The notes below the pieces were generated by a model. It did not search any database and was not told where the DNA came from. It worked only from the letters and a program-made list of their open reading frames with translations. From [Mycobacterium] stephanolepidis (lineage in GTDB: Bacteria > Actinomycetota > Actinomycetes > Mycobacteriales > Mycobacteriaceae), in the NCBI RefSeq assembly GCF_002356335.1, contig NZ_AP018165.1, positions 806,001 to 870,000 of the forward strand: a stretch of DNA of 64,000 nt, in the 5' to 3' direction. Shown in pieces: positions 57,437 through 64,000 of the stretch. Position 1 is the first letter of the stretch, and every line of letters starts with the position of its first letter. A program made the position numbers and the translations under genes.

Positions 57437-58585
57437 ATGGTGGAAGTCATGGACCTCACCTTCTCGCCCGAACAGTGTGTGTTCCGGGAGGAGGTCCGCA
57501 GCTGGCTTGCCTCGAACGCCGTCACGACCGGCACGGGCGACGAGGAAGCGCGGTTTCGCCAGCGTATCGAGTGGCAGCGGAGGCTCAACGAGGCAGGATG
57601 GGCGGCCGTGCACTGGCCGGAACGATTCGGCGGCCGGGGTGCGACATACACCGAGACCGCGATCTTCTACGAGGAACTGGCCAAGGCGCGAACCCCCTTG
57701 CTCGCCAACGGAATCGGCCTGATGCTCGTCGGGCCGACGCTAATGGCCTGGGGGACACCCGAACAACAGGCGCGCTATCTGCCGCCCATCATGTCGGCGG
57801 ATGAGATCTGGTGCCAAGGTTTTTCCGAGCCGGGGGCCGGGTCCGATCTGGCGTCGCTGAGGACGCGTGCGGTGCGGGACGATGACGAATGGGTTGTCAC
57901 CGGTCAGAAGGTGTGGACGTCGTTCGCACAGTACTCCAAGTGGTGCATCCTGCTGGCCCGGACCGACCCGGACGTCAAGAAGCACCGAGGTATCAGCTTC
58001 TTCCTCATGGATATGGAACAACCTGGGGTGACCGTTCGCCCCATCCGGCAGATGACCGGAGAGAGCGAGTTCAACGAACTGTTCCTCGACGATGTACGGA
58101 TCCCGGCGGAAAACCTCGTCGGCGGTCTTAACAACGGGTGGCAGGTTGCCATGACGACGTTGATGAACGAGCGGGCCGGGCTGGGGTTCGCCCTGCAGGC
58201 GACGCTGCGCAATGAGGTCGACGACCTGTTCGATGCGGCAATTGGCAACGGCACCATCGATGATGCGCGGATTGCGGACCGGCTGGGTGAGGTGTACCTG
58301 CGCGTCGAGATGCTGCGGCACATAGCCTGGCGCACGCTGTCGGCAGTCGAGGCGAACAGGGCGCCCGGTCCGGAAGGCTCGATCGGCAAGTGGCTGTGGT
58401 CTGAGACTGCTCAGGACATCGCGGCTCTGGCGGTCGACATCCTGGGCGACGCGGCGCTGTGTACCAATTCGCCCTGGTCATTCGAGTTGATGCGGGCGCC
58501 CGGATACACGATCGAGGGTGGAACCACGCAAGTGCAGAAGAACATCATCGCCGAGCGTGTACTCGGACTTCCCAAGGCGCACTGA
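57437..58585 (+). CDS. Acyl-CoA dehydrogenase (FadE), first of a pair
   Basis: FAD-dependent acyl-CoA dehydrogenase, 382 aa. Signatures are the CQGFSEPGAGSDLAS flavin segment, FNELFLDDVRIPAENLVG and the C-terminal YTIEGGTTQVQKNIIAERVLGLP. The usual catalytic Glu region is replaced by the pattern seen in the steroid/CoA-ring FadE type that works as an alpha2beta2 pair with a second, shorter dehydrogenase, such as the gene directly downstream. ATG 57437 has only a weak AGAAGA ribosome site inside the operator; ATG 57449 is an alternative. Confidence 0.88.
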   Translation: MVEVMDLTFSPEQCVFREEVRSWLASNAVTTGTGDEEARFRQRIEWQRRLNEAGWAAVHWPERFGGRGATYTETAIFYEELAKARTPLLANGIGLMLVGPTLMAWGTPEQQARYLPPIMSADEIWCQGFSEPGAGSDLASLRTRAVRDDDEWVVTGQKVWTSFAQYSKWCILLARTDPDVKKHRGISFFLMDMEQPGVTVRPIRQMTGESEFNELFLDDVRIPAENLVGGLNNGWQVAMTTLMNERAGLGFALQATLRNEVDDLFDAAIGNGTIDDARIADRLGEVYLRVEMLRHIAWRTLSAVEANRAPGPEGSIGKWLWSETAQDIAALAVDILGDAALCTNSPWSFELMRAPGYTIEGGTTQVQKNIIAERVLGLPKAH

Positions 58586-58594
58586 GGGGTTGGC

Positions 58595-59620
58595 ATGCGA
58601 TTCGAACTTTCTGACGATCAGCGAGAGGTCAAGGACGCGGCGCGCTCCGTGCTCGTCGCGCTCAGTTCGCCCGAGACGCGCCGGGCAGCGGCGAATGGGC
58701 AGCCGGCAGAGGAACTCTGGTCCGAACTGCGTGACTTGGGCTGGCCCGGCATCGCGATACCCGTCGCTTACGGGGGCGAAGGCATGGGCTTGGTGGAAGT
58801 CGCGGCAGTGTTCGAGGAGCTCGGTTACGCCTGTGCGCCAACACCCATGCTGGGCACGGTGACCGCGGCAATGGTGGTCGCGCACGCCGGTACCGCTGGG
58901 CAGCGCGAACGGTGGCTGCCCGGGCTGGCGGGCGGAAAGATCCTGGGCGCCTTTGGCATTACAGACACTCGAATGCCCGAACTCATCGCGGATGCGGACC
59001 GTGCGGACGTCATTATCGCCATCGACGAGACTGGGCAGAAGGCAGTGGTCGTGGATCGCGTTCACGCCGGCATCCGGCCGATCGAGGTGGTGGACTCGCT
59101 GCGGGGGTACGCCTACGCGGGACCGCAATCCGATGAGCCGCTAGACGGGGACGCATCCGGGGCGATGGATCGGGCGTTGGTCGTGGTCGCCGCGGAGCTG
59201 GTCGGAATCTGTCAGGCGTCGCTGGACCTCACCGTGGCCTACGCGAAGGAACGCGAGCAATTCGGTGCACCGATCGGCTCGTTTCAGGCTGTTGGGCACA
59301 CCGCTGCCGAGATGCTGCGACACACCGAGTGCGCGCGATCGGCGGTGTACTACGCGGCGTGGGCTGCGGAGCACAACCCGGGTGAACTGCCGCTGGCCGC
59401 GTCGATGGCCAAGGCCGCGGCATCCGATGCGGGGCGCGCGGTCACCGCCGCCGCGGTGCAGATGCACGGCGCATATGGCTTCAGCTGGGAGGCTGAGGTG
59501 CATTGGTACTACGCCCGCGCCGTCATGGACGCGCAACTGTTCGGTGATGCCGCGTTCCATCGGGCGCGAATAGCCAAACTCGTTGCAGATGGAAGGAACC
59601 CAGCATGCCCGAATCCGTGA
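58595..59620 (+). CDS. Acyl-CoA dehydrogenase-like subunit, second of a pair
   Basis: A 341-aa dehydrogenase-fold protein, shorter than a normal FadE and with a degenerate middle domain (residues about 120-200). It keeps AYAKEREQFGAPIGSFQAVGH and MHGAYGFSWEAEVHWYYARA. Pairing of a full-length and a short FadE, 9 bp apart, is typical for mycobacterial heteromeric dehydrogenases acting on bulky or side-chain CoA thioesters. ATG 58595 follows TGAGGGG. Its 3' end overlaps the aldehyde dehydrogenase by 16 bp. Confidence 0.87.
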   Translation: MRFELSDDQREVKDAARSVLVALSSPETRRAAANGQPAEELWSELRDLGWPGIAIPVAYGGEGMGLVEVAAVFEELGYACAPTPMLGTVTAAMVVAHAGTAGQRERWLPGLAGGKILGAFGITDTRMPELIADADRADVIIAIDETGQKAVVVDRVHAGIRPIEVVDSLRGYAYAGPQSDEPLDGDASGAMDRALVVVAAELVGICQASLDLTVAYAKEREQFGAPIGSFQAVGHTAAEMLRHTECARSAVYYAAWAAEHNPGELPLAASMAKAAASDAGRAVTAAAVQMHGAYGFSWEAEVHWYYARAVMDAQLFGDAAFHRARIAKLVADGRNPACPNP

Positions 59621-61047
59621 CCACAGCAGTGATCGAACATGACTCCCTCTTTATCGGGGGCGCCTGGTCGCACCGGGCCGGAGAGCGACTCTCCGTGATC
59701 AATCCGAGCACCGAGGAGTACCTCGGTGGGGTGCCGGCTGGCACGGTCGCTGATGTCGACTTGGCCGTTACCGCCGCCCGGCAGGTTCTCGGATCCTGGG
59801 CTGCGCTTGGCAATTCCGTACGTGCAGGGTACCTCGACAGGCTTGCTGATGCGCTTGAGGCCCGTGGCTCGCAGATGGCACAGACGGTGTCGAGACAGAA
59901 CGGCATGCCGATTGCGGTCTCGAATGGGCTCGAGGCGGGATTCCCGCCGTTGCTGCTGCGCTTCTACGCAGGTCTGGTCCGGGATCAGCCGCGGGTGTCG
60001 CGACGCAGCGGATTGCTCGGCGGCCAGATCGACGTGGTGCGCAAGCCGATGGGCGTGGTGGGCGTCATCGTGCCGTGGAACTTCCCGCAGACACTGGCGA
60101 TGATGAAGATCGCACCGGCGCTCGCGGCCGGAAACACGGTGGTGGTCAAGCCTTCTCCCGAAACGGTGTTGGACACAATCCTGTTGGCAGACGCAGTGAT
60201 CGAGGCCGGCCTTCCCGCCGGGGTGATCAACATCGTGCCCGGGGGGCCCGAGATCGGCCGCTACCTGGTATCGCACCCGGGCATCGCAAGAATAGCGTTC
60301 ACGGGCTCGACTGAGGCAGGCCGCGCGATCGCCCAGGAGTGCGGGCGGCTGCTGCGCCCGGTGTCACTGGAACTGGGCGGCAAGTCGGCGACCATTGTGC
60401 TCGACGATGGCAATATCTCGGCCTCGATCGAGGAGCTGTTCAAGGCGACGCTGCTGAACAACGGCCAAACCTGTTTCCTCGGTACGCGGGTGTTGGCGCC
60501 GCGAGCACGCTATGGCGAGATCGTCGACACGCTAGCTGATTTGGCGCGTGCCGCGACCATCGGCGATGCGCTGGAGGAAACCACCATGGTGGGACCTATG
60601 GTCAGCCCACGTCAGCGGGAACGCGTCGAGAACTACATCGAATCCGGAAAGGCCGACGGCAGCAGGCTGGTGGCGGGCGGAACGAGGCCGCAGCGCGCGG
60701 GTTGGTTCGTTGCGCCAACCGTTTTCGCCGATGTGACCAACGCGCAGCGCATCGCCTGTGAGGAGATTTTCGGACCGGTGCTCGCTGTTATCGGATACGA
60801 CAGTGACGAGGAGGCGCTGCACATCGCCAACGACTCCGCCTTCGGGCTCGGCGGCTCGGTGTGGTCGGCCGACCCCGACCGTGCCAGGGCATTCGCCCAG
60901 CGGATTGAGACGGGGACGATCGGGATCAACGGCTACAACCTTGACCCCGCCGCACCGTTCGGTGGAGTGAAAGACAGTGGCATCGGCCGTGAATGGGGTC
61001 CGGAGGCGCTGGAATCATATGTCGAATTGCAGTCCATCTACCTCTGA
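59605..61047 (+). CDS. Aldehyde dehydrogenase
   Basis: NAD(P)-dependent aldehyde dehydrogenase, 480 aa. The catalytic Cys is in NNGQTCFLGTRV, the Glu in LELGGKSAT and the cofactor loop in FTGSTEAGR. ATG 59605 has AAGGAAC upstream and overlaps the preceding dehydrogenase by 16 bp, showing tight co-expression. It probably oxidises the aldehyde formed from an alcohol to the acid that the next gene would activate with CoA. Confidence 0.9.
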   Translation: MPESVTTAVIEHDSLFIGGAWSHRAGERLSVINPSTEEYLGGVPAGTVADVDLAVTAARQVLGSWAALGNSVRAGYLDRLADALEARGSQMAQTVSRQNGMPIAVSNGLEAGFPPLLLRFYAGLVRDQPRVSRRSGLLGGQIDVVRKPMGVVGVIVPWNFPQTLAMMKIAPALAAGNTVVVKPSPETVLDTILLADAVIEAGLPAGVINIVPGGPEIGRYLVSHPGIARIAFTGSTEAGRAIAQECGRLLRPVSLELGGKSATIVLDDGNISASIEELFKATLLNNGQTCFLGTRVLAPRARYGEIVDTLADLARAATIGDALEETTMVGPMVSPRQRERVENYIESGKADGSRLVAGGTRPQRAGWFVAPTVFADVTNAQRIACEEIFGPVLAVIGYDSDEEALHIANDSAFGLGGSVWSADPDRARAFAQRIETGTIGINGYNLDPAAPFGGVKDSGIGREWGPEALESYVELQSIYL

Positions 61048-61068
61048 TCGGCCGGCGAGGTGAACGAA

Positions 61069-62591
61069 ATGTCAACGGATCCACGGGGCAGCACCGTCGA
61101 TGCAGTGCTGCGGCGCAGCGCCCGGCGTGTGCCCGACCGCCTGGCGTTGATGTTCGGGGATCGGTCATGGACGTATCGAGAGCTTGACGCGGCAGTGAGT
61201 CGTGCGGCGGCGTTGCTGCGCGCATTGGGTTTGCAACCGGGCGATCGCGTGGCTGCCTACGGCAAGAATTCGGATGCCTATGCCATCGGATTTTTATCTT
61301 GTGCGCGTGCGGGTTGGTTCACGTGCCGATCAACCAATCGTTGCAGGGCGATGAGCTTGTCCACCTGTTGGTGCAATCAGGAAGCTGTGCGGTGCTGGTC
61401 GACGACGAGCTGACGGCGGAGCTGAGCGCCGTCCTCGAGGCCACGGTGGTACGGCACGTGGTACCGCTGCGGCGAGGGGCGGATTCGCCCCTAGAGTCGG
61501 CCGACGCCCCGGACGTCGACGTATCGGAGGCCTGCGACACCGACTTGGTGCAGTTGTTGTACACCTCGGGTACGACGTCGAAACCCAAGGGTGCCATGAT
61601 GACTCACCGCTCGCTGGTGCATGAGTACATGTCGTGCATCGTCGCCCTGGACCTCACCGAGCACGACGATCCGTTGATCTGCATGCCGCTGTATCACTCG
61701 GCCGGTATGCACTGCCTGCTGATGCCGTACTTGCAGGTGGGTGCCACCGTGCGCCTGATGGAGTCCCCTGTGATTCCGGAGATATTGCGCCGGATCGAGA
61801 CGGACCGGATTGGGTCGCTGTTTTTAGCCCCGACGGTGTGGGTGCCGCTGTCCAACCACCCAGACTTGGAGACGCGGGATCTGTCGTCATTGCGAAAGGC
61901 GCAGTATGGCGCGTCGATCATGCCCGTCACGGTTCTGAATAGGTTGCGGGCACGGTATCCCGCCCTCGGTTTCTACAACCTGTTCGGGCAGTCGGAGATC
62001 GGCCCGCTGGCAACGGTACTGCGCCCGGATGAACACGATGGACGCGAGGCCTCGTGTGGGCGGCCGGTCCTGTTTGTCGAGACGCGTGTTGTGGACGAGA
62101 ACGGCGACGATGTCGAGGCGGGTGTCGTCGGCGAGGTGGTGTACCGGTCGCCGCAGTTGTGCCTGGGATACTGGAAAAACGCCGAAGCGACAGCAGAAGC
62201 CTTCCGGGACGGCTGGTTTCATTCCGGCGACTTGGTCACCCGCGACACTGACGGATACCTGAAGGTGGTGGACCGCATCAGAGATGTCATCAACACCGGG
62301 GGGGTGCTGGTGGCATCGCGAGAGGTTGAGGACGCGGTCTACACCAATCCCGCCGTCGCCGAAGTCGCCGTGATCGGCACCCCGGATGAGCGCTGGATCG
62401 AGGCGGTCACCGCAGTTGTGGTCGTCAAGTACGGCGCGGTTAGGCCGAGTGCGGAGGAATTGATCGCACATGTCAAGGGCCGCATCGCGCCGTTCAAGGT
62501 GCCTAAGCATGTGCGGTTTGTCGCACAGCTGCCCCGGAATCAGAGTGGGAAGCTCCTCAAGCGAGAGTTGCGTAAGGTACCAGCGCAGTGA
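61069..62591 (+). pseudogene. Acyl-CoA synthetase (FadD), frameshifted
   Basis: Together the two frames encode a normal ANL acyl-CoA synthetase of about 507 aa: N-terminal part RRVPDRLALMFGDRSWTYREL in one frame, then VHVPINQSLQGDEL, the P-loop YTSGTTSKPKGAMMTH, YNLFGQSE and the C-terminal RNQSGKLLKREL in another. The frame changes at about 61312-61316, where GCGGGTTGGTTCAC appears to lack one base (AG-LVHVP expected). The downstream frame has a TTG at 61299 but would miss about 80 residues. It may be a real loss of function or a sequencing error. ATG 61069 has GAGGTGA upstream. The 3' end overlaps the convergent gene by 35 bp. Confidence 0.8.
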
Positions 62592-63627
62592 GGTGCGCGA
62601 GATCGAAGACGGCAAGCGCGGATTCATTGAGGCTGCTGAGGTAGACGCGTCCCGCTTGCTCACAGACGCCGGTGACCAGCGCGTACTCTTCTCCTGAGGT
62701 CTGCAGATCAAAATGTATGCAGCCCAGGCCGTCTACCGCCAGCACCCAGAGCGTGCGCGCGGGCTGCGGCTGCAGCCTCGCCGGGAGCGCATAAGCGATT
62801 TGACGGAGCAGTCCATGTTTGGGTAGCAGCGCGTCGAGCGCAGCGTTGCGTGGTATAGACAGCGCCACCCAGAACAACCCGTCAGAGCCGATCGACAGAT
62901 TGTCGGGAATCCCGGGCAGATTGTCGATCAACGGCTCGGCGGATCCGGCCCGAGGTCCGGCTAGCCAGTATCGGGTCAGCCGATACTCGAAAGTCTCTGC
63001 GACCACTAGGTAAGACTTGTCGGCGGCAAGGGCGAGCCCATTGGCAAAGGCGAGGCCGTCAAGCAGAACCTCGACGATTCCGTTCGGGGACAACCGGAGC
63101 AGGCGGCCGGTGCACGAATGCTCGAGCACGTCGGCCATGTTGTGTTCGAATCCGAACCGCTGTGATGAGTCGGTGAAGTAGATAGTCCCGTCCGGGGCCG
63201 CCGCGGCGTTGCTGCAGAAGCGCATGGGAACTCCATCGACCTCGTGAACCAGTGTCGACAGTGTCCCAGAGGTGATATCGACGGCCAGCAGACCGCGAAA
63301 CGGATCGCACACCAGCAGGCGTCCGTCGTGGGACCACTCCAAGCCAAGGGGGCGTCCATCGGTGATTGTCAGGACATCGCACTGGCCCTCGGGGGAGATA
63401 CGGACTACGCGGCCATCCTCCAGGCCGGTGTAGAGGGACCCCTCGGTGTCAACGATGACGTCCTCGGGGCCGACGCCGGGCAGCTCGATCCGGGATACCG
63501 GGCCCATCGCGTGTGTTCCCATGGCGCGGCCTGCCCGGGCGGGGGCTGGATGTGGTTTCCACCTTCGCGGGCTGATCTCTGGTTTCCCGGACACCCGGCT
63601 CAGCGCTGAAATCAAAGGGTTGGACAT
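62557..63627 (-). CDS. Strictosidine synthase / SMP-30-like beta-propeller protein
   Basis: A 356-aa six-bladed beta-propeller of the strictosidine-synthase-like / SMP-30 (gluconolactonase) superfamily. Typical pieces are IYFTDSSQRFGFEHN, GRLLRLSPNG, FANGLALAADKSYLVVAETFEYRLTRYWL and GIPDNLSIGSDGLFWVAL. Members hydrolyse lactones or esters using a Ca2+ site, though many are uncharacterised. No clear signal peptide from ATG 63627. Convergent overlap of 35 bp with fadD. A lactonase would fit next to Baeyer-Villiger enzymes, which make lactones from cyclic ketones. Confidence 0.8.
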   Translation of the reverse strand: MSNPLISALSRVSGKPEISPRRWKPHPAPARAGRAMGTHAMGPVSRIELPGVGPEDVIVDTEGSLYTGLEDGRVVRISPEGQCDVLTITDGRPLGLEWSHDGRLLVCDPFRGLLAVDITSGTLSTLVHEVDGVPMRFCSNAAAAPDGTIYFTDSSQRFGFEHNMADVLEHSCTGRLLRLSPNGIVEVLLDGLAFANGLALAADKSYLVVAETFEYRLTRYWLAGPRAGSAEPLIDNLPGIPDNLSIGSDGLFWVALSIPRNAALDALLPKHGLLRQIAYALPARLQPQPARTLWVLAVDGLGCIHFDLQTSGEEYALVTGVCEQAGRVYLSSLNESALAVFDLAHLTALVPYATLA

Positions 63628-63771
63628 CGCACTCCCAAGGCCGGGGCCATCGTACGCCAAAAATTAGCATAAAGATAGCAGAGGCGATTGACATGGTCTA
63701 CCTGCGATATACGAGGTCGATGGTTGTTCAGTTCTGAGGATCTATTGGCCAGGCGCGCTCAATGAGATACT

Positions 63772-63792
63772 TTGTTATCTACAAGATAATAA
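63772..63792. promoter_or_regulatory. 21-bp palindromic operator TTGTTATCT-ACA-AGATAATAA
   Basis: Same arrangement as the site at 57413-57433: left arm identical, right arm with one change, 3-nt centre. It lies between the strictosidine-synthase-like gene (start 63627) and the last gene (start about 63825), so it can control both. The remainder of the 63628-63824 gap has no visible gene. Confidence 0.7.
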
Positions 63793-63824
63793 GCTGTGAC
63801 ACGACATGAAAGCTGGCGACACCG

Positions 63825-64000
63825 ATGAGGCACCAACGTGGCAGCGCCGAGAGTTCGAGCGGAAAGAAACACAGATCCATTGACAGCGCTCTCACCGACC
63901 TGCTGCTAGAGCTGCGTGCGTTCCGCGCCTTGGCGCGCGCGGGAGTCCTGAGCCTGGACCGTGTCAGCCGATTGCGGGCAGTGGCGCTCGCACTGGGTGA
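63825..64000 (+). CDS. Start of an unidentified gene (possible FadD-type N-terminus)
   Basis: An open frame from ATG 63825 runs to the window edge (58 codons). No ribosome site is visible and the first 20 codons are poor in G/C at third positions, so the true start may be later. The segment LLLELRAFRALARAGVLSLDRVSRLRAVALALG resembles the N-terminal helices of long mycobacterial FadD2-like acyl-CoA synthetases, but this is weak. If right, it would supply the activity lost in the frameshifted FadD. Confidence 0.4.
   Translation, partial: MRHQRGSAESSSGKKHRSIDSALTDLLLELRAFRALARAGVLSLDRVSRLRAVALALG

Noticed and set aside
61299..61320. Programmed -1 frameshift in fadD
   Set aside because: No slippery heptamer and no clear downstream pseudoknot; a simple one-base deletion explains the break.

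Overview
The window is chromosomal DNA of a mycobacterium, most probably the Mycobacteroides abscessus-chelonae group. The DNA is GC-rich, genes are tightly packed with many 1-4 bp stop/start overlaps, and GTG/TTG starts are common. It carries lineage-specific families (MmpL, PapA, FAAL-type FadD, PE-PPE hydrolase, Mce/YrbE, MpaB). The block serC / AurF-like oxygenase / fprB / VOC / citA follows the M. tuberculosis order Rv0884c-Rv0889c. The group assignment is inference; a species cannot be fixed by eye. I see no phage, insertion sequence, CRISPR array, rRNA or tRNA.

Layout. (1) 0.1-3.3 kb: a +strand SDR / Baeyer-Villiger-type monooxygenase / esterase triad. (2) 3.4-6.5 kb: a GT2-GtrA sugar-phosphate transferase fusion and a GT39-type membrane glycosyltransferase, ending at a 16-bp perfect inverted repeat shared with convergent serC. 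(3) 6.6-13.7 kb: core metabolism: serC, a diiron AurF-like oxygenase overlapping the ferredoxin-reductase fprB, a VOC protein, citA, pdxH and a GAP-family membrane protein. (4) 13.7-32.6 kb: the trehalose polyphleate (TPP) locus: fadD23, PE hydrolase, mmpL10 and papA3 on the minus strand, diverging from an 11-kb bimodular pks. (5) 32.7-37.2 kb: MFS transporter, DUF2252 protein, a GlxA-type regulator and a DJ-1/PfpI protein. (6) 37.2-47.3 kb: a 628-bp non-coding leader, then a complete yrbEAB-mceABCDEF operon and a secreted DUF3298-type protein. (7) 47.3-64 kb: a catabolic region with two aldehyde dehydrogenases, a second monooxygenase with a divergent AraC regulator, two TetR regulators, an MpaB oxygenase, an SDR, an esterase-monooxygenase fusion, two acyl-CoA dehydrogenases, a frameshifted acyl-CoA synthetase, a strictosidine-synthase-like protein and the start of one further gene.

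How the genes work together. In the TPP locus FadD23 activates the starter acid, the PKS extends it, PapA3 acylates trehalose, MmpL10 exports the diacyltrehalose and the PE protein completes TPP outside the membrane. Both PKS acyltransferases carry the malonyl-type HAFH motif, and one turn through both modules adds four carbons, matching the phleic acid repeat; however module 1 has no dehydratase. In the catabolic region the enzymes can be ordered ketone, ester, alcohol, aldehyde, acid, acyl-CoA, enoyl-CoA. A near-identical 21-bp palindrome (TTGTTATCT-N3-AGATAACAA type) lies in two divergent promoters there (57413 and 63772), suggesting one unidentified repressor controls both ends of the cluster.
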